From Methylacidiphilum kamchatkense Kam1 (GTDB lineage: Bacteria > Verrucomicrobiota > Verrucomicrobiia > Methylacidiphilales > Methylacidiphilaceae): 64,000 bases of DNA. The position numbers and the translations under genes are program-made. Location: assembly GCF_007475525.1 (NCBI RefSeq), contig NZ_CP037899.1, positions 186,001 to 250,000 on the forward strand, written 5' to 3'. The notes beneath the pieces were generated by a model. It ran no database searches, was not told the origin of the DNA, and was given only the letters and a program-made list of their open reading frames with translations. Below are positions 27,238-37,845 of the stretch, one piece after another (position 1 is the first letter of the stretch; every line of letters begins with the position of its first letter).

Positions 27238-28407
27238 ATGCGTCATTCCTTCTTAAGCAAGCTACTGGGAAAATTTGAAAGAGTGGGACCGCATGAGATT
27301 CAGAATGTCTTCCTGCGGTTGGTTAAGGAAAAGGGTTTTCTGGAAGCTATCTTTAATTCTCTACAAGAAGGGATAGTTGTTTTGGATAATCGGGGAAAAA
27401 TCCAGTATGCCAATATGGCTCTTCAGCGGCTATTTGGCGTTAATCCTGAAGAAGTGGTTGGCAAAGAAATAAAACAGTGTGTGCCGCTAATCGATTGGCC
27501 TGAGCTGATTGCTTTGGAAAAGATGGTCAGTCGAGATTTTCAGGTTTTTTATCCAGAACCGCGGTATCTGAACCTCTCGTTAATCCCTCTTGAAGAAATG
27601 GGGAATAAGAATGCGGCTTTTATAGCCATTTTTTATGACATTACGGCAACTCGGGAGAAGACCCTGGAGGTTATAGAAACTGAAAAACTTAATCTTTTAA
27701 CTATGCTTGCTGCCGGTGTTGCTCACGAATTGGGTAATCCCATCAATGCCTTAAGCATTCATTTTCAGTTGCTCGAAAAAAGGTTCAAAAAGCTTCTTCA
27801 GAAAAACGAGGAGAAAGGTGATAAGGAAATAGAAAGTTCTTTTTCAGCTATTCGTTCAGAACTACGCAGGTTGGATGGGATTATCAACCAGTTTTTGAAG
27901 GCGATCCGGCCTTCTCCTCCCAAATTGCGGCTTCTTTCTGTTAATCAGGTGCTTAAACAGACCGTGGAATTTCTTTCTCCTGAATTTCAAAACTTGGATA
28001 TTATACTGGAAATGAACCTTGACCGTGGCCTCCCTCTGCTACGGGCGGATAAAAACCAGCTTAAACAGGCTTTTTATAATATCCTTAAAAATAGTATAGA
28101 AGCGGTTGGTAAAAACGGCATCATTAAAATCAGCACTCACTATGACGACTCCTTTCTTACGATCTCCTTCCAGGATAATGGCGGAGGAATTCCTCAGGAA
28201 GCAATGAGTCAGGTGTTTAAGCCTTATTTTACAACGAAAGCTTCCGGAACAGGTTTAGGACTACTCATTGTTCGAAGGATTATTCGGGATCATGGCGGTG
28301 AAGTTCAAATAGAAAGCGAAAATGGAAAAGGAACAACTGTAAAAATTCTCTTGCCTCGGGCAGAGCGGCTAATCAGGTTGTTACCAATGGCCCAAGAAAA
28401 AAGTTAA
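27238..28407 (+). CDS. Sensor histidine kinase with PAS domain
   Basis: A 389-residue cytoplasmic kinase with no membrane helix. A PAS domain lies at about residues 36-140 (SLQEGIVVLDNRGKIQYAN). The HisKA box LLTMLAAGVAHELGNPINAL carries the phospho-acceptor His; the ATPase domain has DKNQLKQAFYNILKNSIEAV, DNGGGIP and GTGLGLLIVRRI. An upstream TTG at 27220 is in frame, but a TTGGAA/TATATT promoter-like pair ends at 27216, so ATG 27238 is preferred. It is followed after 14 nt by its cognate NtrC-type regulator; the set resembles NtrB/NtrC or AtoS/AtoC pairs. Confidence 0.9.
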   Translation: MRHSFLSKLLGKFERVGPHEIQNVFLRLVKEKGFLEAIFNSLQEGIVVLDNRGKIQYANMALQRLFGVNPEEVVGKEIKQCVPLIDWPELIALEKMVSRDFQVFYPEPRYLNLSLIPLEEMGNKNAAFIAIFYDITATREKTLEVIETEKLNLLTMLAAGVAHELGNPINALSIHFQLLEKRFKKLLQKNEEKGDKEIESSFSAIRSELRRLDGIINQFLKAIRPSPPKLRLLSVNQVLKQTVEFLSPEFQNLDIILEMNLDRGLPLLRADKNQLKQAFYNILKNSIEAVGKNGIIKISTHYDDSFLTISFQDNGGGIPQEAMSQVFKPYFTTKASGTGLGLLIVRRIIRDHGGEVQIESENGKGTTVKILLPRAERLIRLLPMAQEKS

Positions 28408-28421
28408 CCAAACGCTGTAGC

Positions 28422-29807
<1,386 letters not shown>

Positions 29808-30035
29808 AGTCTCTTAGGGGGGGAGGTTTCAGGAAAGATCTAAAAGCAGATGGGAAAAGGAAAAGAAGGCTAGCAAAAACTCCAGAAGAAGTGGCTCTCT
29901 AAGTTATTACCGAAGTAAGCTATTTCGAAGAGGAGGAATGCCTGTAGGTTTCTTACTGCTTTTCATTGAATCTATTGGTAAAATCTGACGCTATTGCTTC
30001 TATAAGTTCTTGCCGATTTTTTAAACTCTGTTGCC

Positions 30036-31636
30036 ATGGAAAAAGTCTATGTGCTCTTTGTCTCTTTTTTTTCCTTCATTCTATTTGCCTATCCTACTAT
30101 TGGAAAAGCTATAGAAAATGAAAATGCTTCTTCTATAGGTGAAAAAAAGAAACGACGCAGCAAACAGAAGCGCCAACAGTCCATCAGCTAGAAAAAATTC
30201 TTGAACAAGAAGGTATAGCCCTGCCTCCTCCAAAACCAGCCATCAAGCTTAGTGGCTATGTGGATGCAAGTTACGATTACAATTTTTTCAATGCTCCAGC
30301 TTTTGGTTCTCTGCCCCGTTTTGCTTCTCAAACTATTAATGGGAAACCTACCTTCGGACCAGCCGTTCCTGTAGCTCCTCTGCGGTATGCTGACGATGGG
30401 ATTCCAGGAGGCGGATTTAATCTTAATCAGCTTAAAGTGGTATTAGAAAGAGAGCTGTCGAAAGAAAATAAACTCGATGGTGCCTTTAGGTTTGATTTGA
30501 TGCTTGGACAGGATGCGGGGCTTGGTGTGCCTGATGCCGTTGAAGGTTTAGGGACAGCTAATTCCACGACTTTTGGTCTTAACACAAGCACGATATTTGT
30601 CGAGCAAGCGTATGTGGCCTTCCAGATTCCAGCCGGAGAGAATCATCGGGTGGAAATCCATTTAGGCAAATTTGAAGCCCCTATAGGATTTGAAGTCCTG
30701 GAAAGGCCCGGTAACCTGAATTTTTCCTACGGCCTTTTTTTTAACAATGTCGAGCCCTTCGTTCTTGTCGGTAGCCAAATCTATTATGTAATTAATTCTT
30801 CCTGGAGAGTGAGAGGAGGCCTGGTGGATGGTGGCTTTAATACTTCACGTGGCGGGTATCCCTATTTTGGATTTTTAGACAATATGGTAAACCAACTGCC
30901 GACCTATTTAGTCACTTTCAACCTTGATTATGAGTCAGCTAATAAAAAGCTATTGAATACGTTCGCTCTTCTTTACGGATTTAATGGAACCAATCCTCCT
31001 GGGTTTGGTACATCCCCTTCGGCCGCTTTAGCTTATCCAGGGGCTTATGCCAACGGGGATATTATTCCTGGTCCTTATAACAATAATGGGACCTATATGG
31101 AACTTAACGATTTTGGATCCTGGATTCCCTCCTTTGTCCCTGGAGATAAGCTGATGTTCAGCTTCGAGTTGGTAGGCGGGTTTTATAACCATGCCGTGGC
31201 GCCTAGTGGGATCACTGCCCTAGGCTTGTCACAACAACAACTCCTTGGGATATTCCCTCCCTTCCCTTTTTCTTTAGGTTACGATGGACCGACTAATTGG
31301 TTTGGGGTCGGGTTATACCAGGTTTATAAGTTCAATAATTATTTTAGCCTGAATTTGAGAGAACAGTACCTACAGGCAAGTTGGAATTCCTATTTGGAAG
31401 GGTTCATATTCCCAGCGAACATTTGGGAAACTACGCTGACTCTCCGGTTCGATATCGCGGATAATCTGATGATTCGGATGGAAGGCAGAACGGATTTTGG
31501 GAACCATGTGCTTGATTATTACCAACCGAATTTGCTTGTTAACCCCCAGCAAATCGGTTTGAAAGGAAATGGATTAGTAGGTTCTTCTTCTGGTCCCATT
31601 GTTTTTGGAGCCATTGAAGTCGTTTTTACTTATTAA
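30036..31636 (+). pseudogene. Outer-membrane beta-barrel porin 1 of a tandem trio, frameshifted in a poly-A tract
   Basis: ATG 30036 starts a signal peptide (VYVLFVSFFSFILFAYPTIG) that ends in a stop at 30191. The barrel (KLSGYVDASYDYNFF onward to DNLMIRMEGRTDF and a terminal VVFTY) is read in another frame. The frames meet at an A7 run (30142-30148); one extra A would join them with perfect continuity and give EKIL linker residues like those of the paralogues. The barrel ORF alone opens at 30260. The family resembles BBP2/OmpL-like porins. It may be a pseudogene, a phase-variable gene, a transcript corrected by slippage, or a sequencing error. Confidence 0.7.
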
Positions 31637-31863
31637 TCATTTTTTTATTCCAACCTATCCCTTGTATTGCCTTCTTTTTGACTCCTGGAGTTGGGTTTTT
31701 GAGTCCTCCTCAATCTCTATTTCTTTTATAAAGAATGGCATAAAAGTTGCTTTATGCACAAGAGCCAAAAAAAGTTTTCTCTCAAGAATGATTAGGGGAA
31801 AGGAGGGGGGGAGACTGAGAGAAGATCTTTGTTGGTCAATAACACGGAAATAGGAGGCAACAG

Positions 31864-33450
31864 GTGTTTAGAAGAACGATTAGTCAGCTGGGTTATGCAT
31901 TTTTAGTCTTTCTTGTAGTAAGTCTTTATCCAGCTTTTAGCCAGGATGAAGGGTCCCCTCCAGCGCATCCTAAAAAGAAACATTCTAAAAAAGCAGTTGA
32001 GGGCGATGAGTCGAGTGTTGTGGAAGAGAAGAACAAGCAGATAGAGGAGCTAACCAAGAAGCTAGAGGATCAAGGGATACCGGTTCAAGCGAACACCAAG
32101 GGGATAGTGCTGAGTGGGTATGTGGATGCTAGCTATACCTATAATTTTATCAACGCTCCGGCTTTCAATAGAGTGCCTGGATTTGTTCCTCCGCCGGGTT
32201 ACGTAGGGCCGACCAACGCGGCTGGTTTTGCTCAGGGCTATCCGGCGATTCCAGGTCGAGAGCCTGTGGATGCGATTCCTGGGGGAGGCTTTAACATGAA
32301 CGCCTTTAAGCTAGCCTTGGAGAAGCCATTGACCGAAGAGAACCGGTGGCAGGCAGGCTTTCGGGCAGATCTTATAGTGGGGCAGGATGCGGTCGTAGGG
32401 GCACCGGATGCGATCACTGGCTTAGGGATTCCTTCTAGTTCCTGGTATTCGTTCAACACGTCGAGTTTTTGGTTAGAGCAAGCTTACGTGATTTTTCGGG
32501 CACCTATCGGCAATGGGTTGGACATCAAGATAGGGAAGTTTGTGGATCCGGCTGGCTACGAGGTAGTGGAGCGGCCAGTGAACCTGGATTTTACTTATGG
32601 GCTTTTGTTTGCGAATCTTTTGCCGACCACTCTTACAGGGCTACAAGCGATCTACCGGTGGGATGACCAATGGACGAGCCGTTTTGGGATAGCCGATGGG
32701 GGCTTTAACGTGTCGAGAGGGGGGATGGAATATTTTGGCTACATCAACAACATGATCGACAACAGCGATGCCTATTTATTGTTTTTGAATAGCCAATGGG
32801 AGGCCAAAGGGAAGAATGCGACGATCAGCGGCACTCTAATGTATGGGTTTAATGGGGTCAATCCGCCGGGCTTTGGAGCCTCTCCGATCAATGGGGTAGC
32901 GCAGCCTTATGGGATAGCGCAGGGGATAAGGGCAGAAGGCCCATTCAACCAGAACAATGCGTTTTTACTGGGGGATGTATGGGGATCGTGGGCTCCGAAG
33001 TTTGCTCGGGACAGGCTTCTGTTGGGCTTTGAATTTACAGGGGGATTTTACAACAACAACGTGACGGTGGTTCCTGGAGCCATTAGTGGGCTACCTGTCG
33101 ATTTATCGAGTGGGCCTTCGAACTGGTATGGAGCTGCCATTCACATGAAATACCAAATTACGGATATTATTAGCATTGCCCAGCGAGCGGACTGGGTGGA
33201 ATCAGGATGGAATTCTATTCTGGCTGGGCACAATGCTCCCACCGACATTTGGGCCTACACGGCAACGCTTGCGTTTGATCTAGCGGATAATTTTATGATC
33301 CGGCTTGAGTACAGGATGGATTGGGGCAAAGGGGTGCTTGGCTACTACGGCTTTCCTTTCCAAAACCCAACGGGCAGTCCGACAGCCCTCCTAGGAACCT
33401 CTAATGGACCTGTCTACTTCGTAGGCTTGGAATTTGTCTATAGCTTCTAA
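31864..33450 (+). CDS. Outer-membrane beta-barrel porin 2 of a tandem trio
   Basis: A 528-residue protein starting with GTG, placed by AGGAGG seven bases upstream. Signal peptide LGYAFLVFLVVSLYPAFSQ is followed by a charged Lys/His-rich linker and a short coiled-coil-like stretch (KNKQIEELTKKLEDQ), then the barrel from VLSGYVDASYTYNF to a terminal FVYSF, the aromatic C-terminus expected for BAM recognition. It should form a trimeric or monomeric outer-membrane channel. Codon use is visibly richer in G-ending codons than in both neighbours, which suggests a different recent history or expression level. Confidence 0.8.
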   Translation: MFRRTISQLGYAFLVFLVVSLYPAFSQDEGSPPAHPKKKHSKKAVEGDESSVVEEKNKQIEELTKKLEDQGIPVQANTKGIVLSGYVDASYTYNFINAPAFNRVPGFVPPPGYVGPTNAAGFAQGYPAIPGREPVDAIPGGGFNMNAFKLALEKPLTEENRWQAGFRADLIVGQDAVVGAPDAITGLGIPSSSWYSFNTSSFWLEQAYVIFRAPIGNGLDIKIGKFVDPAGYEVVERPVNLDFTYGLLFANLLPTTLTGLQAIYRWDDQWTSRFGIADGGFNVSRGGMEYFGYINNMIDNSDAYLLFLNSQWEAKGKNATISGTLMYGFNGVNPPGFGASPINGVAQPYGIAQGIRAEGPFNQNNAFLLGDVWGSWAPKFARDRLLLGFEFTGGFYNNNVTVVPGAISGLPVDLSSGPSNWYGAAIHMKYQITDIISIAQRADWVESGWNSILAGHNAPTDIWAYTATLAFDLADNFMIRLEYRMDWGKGVLGYYGFPFQNPTGSPTALLGTSNGPVYFVGLEFVYSF

Positions 33451-33493
33451 GCAGGCGTTAAAGAACAAAAAGCTAGGCGAAGGAAAAAAAACA

Positions 33494-35134
33494 ATGAAGA
33501 TCAACAAAAAAGCGGTTGGACTATGGCTATTCTGCCTCTTTTTAGGGAGTTTTCCGGTTTGTTATGCTGGGGAAGTTGAAGGAGAAGGAGAAAGTGGAGA
33601 GCCTGCAACTTCGCAGAGTTTGGAACTTAATGATTCGAAGGCTATTAGCTCTTCTAAAGAGGTTGAAACTCTAAAGAAAATCCTTGAAGAAGAAGGCATG
33701 GCTGCTGTCCAGGCGAATAATCCAGGCATTAAATTAAGTGGATATGTGGAGGCAAGCTATACGTATAATTTTATCGCTGCTCCATCGTTCAACAGAATCC
33801 CGGCAGTGTTTGCTAATCCAGCGATTTCAGGTCTCCATGGACCGGCTGCTGCAAATCCTTATGTTCCTGCCTATCCGGCTTTGCCTCTAAGATTTACAAC
33901 GGACGGGATTCCTGGTGGAGCCTTTAATTTTAACCAACTTAAGGTGGCCTTGGAAAAACCTCTTACGGATGAAAATAAGTGGCAAGCTGGGTTTAGAGTG
34001 GATATGATCTTTGGGCAAGACGCAGCGTTGGGTGAACCGGATGCCGTCATGGGTATTGGAAATACGTTCAATACCGGCTCAGGATTTAATTCCAGTGGGA
34101 TTTTCTTAGAGCAGGCCTATGTGCAATTTAAAGCACCTATTGGTGATAAAAGCCTAGAAATCCATATTGGTCAGTTTGCTTCCCCTATAGGACTAGAGGT
34201 TATGGAAAGACCAGCGAACTTTAATTTTTCCTATGGTATTCTCTTCAATAACTTCGAACCATTCACGATGGTTGGCGGAGAAGTGTTCTATAAGTTTAAT
34301 GATAATTGGACAACTCGCTGGGGACTCACCAATGGGGGCTGGAACGTGTCCAGATCGGGCTATCCTTATTTTGGCTATACAAACAACATGATTAATAGCG
34401 GAGAAGGCGTTGTGCTCTTTAATATGTGGGACTATACCTCCAAAGACAAACTCTTTTTAAATACATTTGGCTATGCGTTTGCACCAAATGGGGTTAATCC
34501 ACCAGGCTTTGGATCCAGTCCTAATGGTAATTATGTGGGAGCGTATGATATTGGAGGAGACATCGTTCCAAGCGCTTATAATAACAACGGACTGTTTATG
34601 GAATTTAATGATTTTGGAACTTGGATCCCGAAGTTCGTTAAAGACCAAAAGCTTGAGTTTGCTTATGAGTTAGTCGGTGGCTTTTCAAACCGGATTGGTC
34701 CTTCCGGTATTGCGCAGCTAGGTGCCCCTACCCAAACCGCCCTTTCCATCTTTCCAGTAAGTTACCCCCTCTACGGTTACGAAGGTTCCACGAGTTTCTT
34801 TGGCATAGCTATTTATCAGATTTATAAGTTCAATAAGGTCTTCAGCATGGCCTGGAGAGAACAATATGACCATGCCAACAGAAACCAGATTTTTTCAGAC
34901 ATGCTTTTCCCCATGGATATCTACAGTGTTACGGTGGACTGGAGGTTTGACCTAGCGGATAATTTTATGATTCGAATAGAAAACCGGGCTGATTACGGAA
35001 AAGGATTTATGAATTGGTATTATCCAGCAGTAGGAATAGCTCCCGCTGCCGTTGGATTAAACGGAAACGGACTTGCTCAGCCTTCCAGTGGCCCTTTTTG
35101 GTTCGTTGCTGTGGATGTCGTATATAGTTACTAA
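33494..35134 (+). CDS. Outer-membrane beta-barrel porin 3 of a tandem trio
   Basis: A 546-residue porin paralogue. The frame is open from 33434, overlapping porin 2, but ATG 33494 begins a proper signal peptide (KAVGLWLFCLFLGSFPVCYA) and has GGCGAAGGA upstream. A linker with VETLKKILEEEG precedes the barrel (KLSGYVEASYTYNF; IGQFASPIGLEVMERPANFN; ending VDVVYSY). It is nearer to porin 1 than to porin 2 in several segments (PSAYNNNGLFMEFNDFG versus PGPYNNNGTYMELNDFG). A strong terminator lies 150 bp downstream. Confidence 0.82.
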   Translation: MKINKKAVGLWLFCLFLGSFPVCYAGEVEGEGESGEPATSQSLELNDSKAISSSKEVETLKKILEEEGMAAVQANNPGIKLSGYVEASYTYNFIAAPSFNRIPAVFANPAISGLHGPAAANPYVPAYPALPLRFTTDGIPGGAFNFNQLKVALEKPLTDENKWQAGFRVDMIFGQDAALGEPDAVMGIGNTFNTGSGFNSSGIFLEQAYVQFKAPIGDKSLEIHIGQFASPIGLEVMERPANFNFSYGILFNNFEPFTMVGGEVFYKFNDNWTTRWGLTNGGWNVSRSGYPYFGYTNNMINSGEGVVLFNMWDYTSKDKLFLNTFGYAFAPNGVNPPGFGSSPNGNYVGAYDIGGDIVPSAYNNNGLFMEFNDFGTWIPKFVKDQKLEFAYELVGGFSNRIGPSGIAQLGAPTQTALSIFPVSYPLYGYEGSTSFFGIAIYQIYKFNKVFSMAWREQYDHANRNQIFSDMLFPMDIYSVTVDWRFDLADNFMIRIENRADYGKGFMNWYYPAVGIAPAAVGLNGNGLAQPSSGPFWFVAVDVVYSY

Positions 35135-35280
35135 AACCGATCTCATGCGGCTGTATCCCTTGGTTGGATAGAAAAAAAAGTTTTTTTTAAAAAAGTTGAA
35201 CGAAACAAAAACAGTAGGCGTTTAACCTAACAAAGAAAAGAATTTTTTGTTTCCTCCTCCTCTAGATATTGAACTTAAAA

Positions 35281-35320
35281 AAGAAGGGTAGCCTGGTATG
35301 CTACCCTTCTTTATTTTTTA
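35281..35320 (+). terminator. Rho-independent terminator after the porin cluster
   Basis: A perfect 12-bp stem (35281-35292 with 35300-35311) around a 7-nt loop is followed by TATTTTTTA. It lies downstream of porin 3 and should end that transcript. Confidence 0.85.
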
Positions 35321-35435
35321 AATCGAAAGAAACGAAGAGAAAAAAAAATTTTTTTGAACAAATCTCAAAATATCGGGGTATCAATATATAAATAACCTCT
35401 GAACGATCGTTTTCCTCCTCTGACGATTCCCGGCC

Positions 35436-35475
35436 GAGCGGCGCTAAACACTAGCGCCGCTCTTCGTTTTTCTTC
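35436..35475 (+). terminator. Second GC-rich terminator-like hairpin before lysC
   Basis: A perfect 11-bp GC-rich stem (35436-35446 with 35452-35462) and 5-nt loop, followed by a T-rich tail with a GTTTTTCTT segment. It lies upstream of the lysC promoter, so it is a back-up terminator and not a leader attenuator. Confidence 0.65.
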
Positions 35476-35521
35476 TTACAACATTTTCTTTTGCTAAAGC
35501 AACAGGTTTTTTGTAATGGAG

Positions 35522-35549
35522 TTGCTTTTTTTTCTTCGCTTGTTATAAT
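35522..35549 (+). promoter_or_regulatory. Putative lysC promoter, TTGCTT-N16-TATAAT
   Basis: TTGCTT (35522-35527) and a consensus TATAAT (35544-35549) separated by 16 nt. The -10 sits in a small perfect palindrome (CTTGT-TATAAT-ACAAG). Transcription would start near 35556, 35 nt before the ATG, leaving room for the AGGAG ribosome site. Confidence 0.6.
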
Positions 35550-35590
35550 ACAAGCTTTTAACGAAAAAGGAGAAATTTGGGAAAGAAGCA

Positions 35591-36811
35591 ATGGCGCTTT
35601 TAGTTCAAAAATATGGCGGGACGTCTGTTGGCAGCGTGGAGCGGATAAAGAACGTAGCGGAGCGGATTGCTGAGTTTTATAGGCAAGGGCATGATTTGAT
35701 TGTCGTTGTCTCTGCGATGTCGGGAGTAACCGATCAGTTATTACAGTTAGCTTCGCAGCTGCATCCAGAACCTTCGGAGAGGGAAATTGATGTTTTGCTC
35801 TCAACAGGAGAACAAACAACCATAGCCCTGCTTTCAATTGCTCTTCATGCTTTGAAAATACCCGCTGTTTCATTGACGGGAGCGCAGGCAGGAATTGTTA
35901 CAGATGGGAAGCACACCAGAGCAAAGATCCTAAACATCAGCCCTAAGCGAATCAAAGAACTGCTCCAACAGAGAAATGTCGTCGTCGTAGCGGGTTTTCA
36001 AGGACAGAACGTTGAGGGGCATATTACTACGCTGGGGAGAGGGGGATCTGATCTCACCGCCATAGCCCTTTCGGCTGTCTTTCATGCGGAATGCTGTCAG
36101 ATTTATACGGATGTAGAAGGGGTGTATACAGCTGATCCAAGGATTGTGCCAACGGCTAGGAAAATTGATGAAATCAGTTACGATGAGCTTCTTGAGATGG
36201 CAGCATCGGGTTCGAAAGTGATGCAAGCCAGATCGGTAGAGTTTGCCAAAAAATTCAAAGTGCCTTTTGAGGTCCGCTCAAGTTTTACTAACGTAGCAGG
36301 AACTATAGTGAAAGAAGAGGTTAGTGCCATGGAAAAAGTTGTCGTTCGGGCTGTGAGTTTGGAGCCTAGTCAAGCAAAAGTAACCATTCTAGGGGTTCCT
36401 GATAAACCGGGTATTGCTGCTAAGGTCTTTTGCCGGCTTGCTGAGGCGGAGATTAATGTTGATATGATCGTTCAAAACATTTCTGATCATGGGCTGACAG
36501 ATATTACTTTTACCGTTCACAAAAATTTTCTGAAGAAAGCATTAGTAGCATTGGAGTCAGTCGTTTCAGAAATCTCCGCAAGGGAGGTTCGGGCAACCGA
36601 AGGCATAGCGAAACTTTCCGTCGTTGGTATTGGGATGCGTTCGCATAGCGGAGTGGCCGCTAAGCTTTTTTCTTCTCTTGCTGAAGCGGGGATCAATGTA
36701 CAGATGATTTCAACAAGCGAAATCAAAATTTCAGTCATTATCGATGAAAAAGAAGGGAAAAGGGCAGCTCAAATTGTACATGATGCCTTCCAACTGAATA
36801 ATCCCCTCTAA
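35591..36811 (+). CDS. lysC: Aspartate kinase
   Basis: A 406-residue monofunctional aspartokinase, first step to lysine, threonine, methionine and diaminopimelate. The kinase domain begins LLVQKYGGTSVGSVERIKN and contains LLSTGEQTTIALL, GFQGQNVEGHITTLGRGGSD and the YTDVEGVYTADPR loop. Two ACT domains follow (VTILGVPDKPGIAAKVF; KLSVVGIGMRSHSGVAAK), giving allosteric feedback control, probably by lysine and/or threonine. AAGGAG precedes the ATG. Length and organisation are standard. Confidence 0.95.
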   Translation: MALLVQKYGGTSVGSVERIKNVAERIAEFYRQGHDLIVVVSAMSGVTDQLLQLASQLHPEPSEREIDVLLSTGEQTTIALLSIALHALKIPAVSLTGAQAGIVTDGKHTRAKILNISPKRIKELLQQRNVVVVAGFQGQNVEGHITTLGRGGSDLTAIALSAVFHAECCQIYTDVEGVYTADPRIVPTARKIDEISYDELLEMAASGSKVMQARSVEFAKKFKVPFEVRSSFTNVAGTIVKEEVSAMEKVVVRAVSLEPSQAKVTILGVPDKPGIAAKVFCRLAEAEINVDMIVQNISDHGLTDITFTVHKNFLKKALVALESVVSEISAREVRATEGIAKLSVVGIGMRSHSGVAAKLFSSLAEAGINVQMISTSEIKISVIIDEKEGKRAAQIVHDAFQLNNPL

Positions 36812-36820
36812 AACTAGGCC

Positions 36821-37414
36821 TTAGGAAGACGGAATCATTTCAAGCAGCATTTGTGCCTGATTTGCAAAGGGGCTTCTAGCATTATGAGAAAGGAATTTCT
36901 CGAGTAGTTCTTTTGCCGGACCATACTCTTTTTTCTGGATCCGTATCTGCGCTAACCTCAAGGTGGCAAGGGATCTATAGGCCTCGGTGTCTTTTTTTTC
37001 TAAAATCCTTTGGTAAAGAAGCAGTGCTTCCTGGGTTTTCCCTTGGCTTTCCAAGCACTCTCCTGCTCCGAGCATAGCACCGGCTTCCAGAGGATGCCCT
37101 GGAAAATGCTCCAAAAAGAATTGAAAGGTAGATAAGGCCTCAGAAATCGCTCCTTTTTCATAGAGGCTACCTGCAATTTGTAAAATCCATACCGCTGCTT
37201 GCTTATTAGAAAGATGGGCTTTGGCAATCTTGAGTTTTTCTTCGTTGGTTTTGGCTGATTGATAGCTAAGAATGACCTTCTCCCATTGGGCTTTGGAATG
37301 TTCCATAGCAAGCTTGTAGCCAAGAAGGCCTAAGGAAAGAAGAAGGAATAAGGAAACCGTTCCAATAAAGAACAAGGTGCCGGAGGGAGGTTTTCGGTTT
37401 GGGGAAGGGTTCAT
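36821..37414 (-). CDS. Membrane-anchored tetratricopeptide-repeat protein
   Basis: A 197-residue protein with one N-terminal membrane helix (about residues 13-34) and a helical TPR region after it (QIAGSLYEKGAISEALSTFQ; GECLESQGKTQEALLLYQRI; LAQIRIQKKEYGPAKELLEK). The layout is like YfgM or small YbgF/CpoB-type proteins that act at the periplasmic face. It is convergent with lysC and adjacent to the tRNA that carries the island. The partner is unknown. Confidence 0.65.
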   Translation of the reverse strand: MNPSPNRKPPSGTLFFIGTVSLFLLLSLGLLGYKLAMEHSKAQWEKVILSYQSAKTNEEKLKIAKAHLSNKQAAVWILQIAGSLYEKGAISEALSTFQFFLEHFPGHPLEAGAMLGAGECLESQGKTQEALLLYQRILEKKDTEAYRSLATLRLAQIRIQKKEYGPAKELLEKFLSHNARSPFANQAQMLLEMIPSS

Positions 37415-37526
37415 GGTTCACATCCACTAAGATATGTTTAATAGAAGCGTAGAAAAAAACCAAAAAAATAATTTTTATTTTTCCTTAGAAAAAAATAAGC
37501 TTGTTGAGAATCGGTAACATAGAAAT

Positions 37527-37598
37527 GCCGCTTTAGCTCAGTGGGAGAGCAACGCTTTCGTAAAGCGTGGGTCGTGGGTTCGAATCCCACAAGCGGCT
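37527..37598 (+). tRNA. tRNA-Thr (anticodon CGU)
   Basis: A complete 72-nt cloverleaf can be folded by eye: acceptor stem GCCGCTT/AAGCGGC, D stem GCTC/GAGC, anticodon stem ACGCT/AGCGT with loop TTCGTAA (anticodon CGT in DNA), 5-nt variable loop, T stem GTGGG/CCCAC with loop TTCGAAT, discriminator T. The CCA end is not encoded. Its 3' half is the integration site of the island. Confidence 0.95.
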
Positions 37599-37599
37599 C
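37565..37599 (+). repeat. Left attachment repeat, inside tRNA-Thr
   Basis: This 35-nt segment covers the variable loop, T arm and acceptor 3' strand of the tRNA and recurs at 57737-57771 with a single C-to-T difference in the T loop. The intact tRNA stays on this side. Confidence 0.9.
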
Positions 37600-37768
37600 C
37601 CAATTTTCTTCTGGAAGCGGCTGTCTTTTTGCTTGTTTTATTGTTTCCTAAGCTATTTCCCTCTGGTAGCAAGCCGTTCTTCTGTTTTATTACTGGATCG
37701 GCGGCAATTTCCCTCTGGAACCCATGTGCGTGAATGTAGCGGAAGGTAGCAGAATGTGCCGTTAAAAC

Positions 37769-37796
37769 TTGCTTAAGTCTTAAAGTATGCTATAAC
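37769..37796 (+). promoter_or_regulatory. Putative promoter of the mod operon, TTGCTT-N16-TATAAC
   Basis: TTGCTT (37769-37774) and TATAAC (37791-37796) with a 16-nt spacer, the same geometry as the lysC promoter. The start would fall near 37803, immediately before an ATG at 37805 that opens a different frame from the long mod ORF. A 12-bp direct repeat (37655-37666 and 37707-37718) lies upstream. Confidence 0.5.
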
Positions 37797-37845
37797 AATT
37801 ACCTATGCCGAAAAGAAGGGAGCAAAACCCTCCGATCCGAACCAC

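Noticed and set aside
35320-35590. Lysine riboswitch or attenuator controlling lysC
   Set aside because: A consensus promoter (35522-35549) lies downstream of the hairpin, so the hairpin is not in the lysC leader, and no leader peptide or lysine-box sequence is seen.
37655-37718. 12-bp direct repeat (37655-37666, 37707-37718) as integrase arm sites
   Set aside because: Only two copies are present, no integrase exists in the element, and the repeat is as easily a regulatory or chance repeat.
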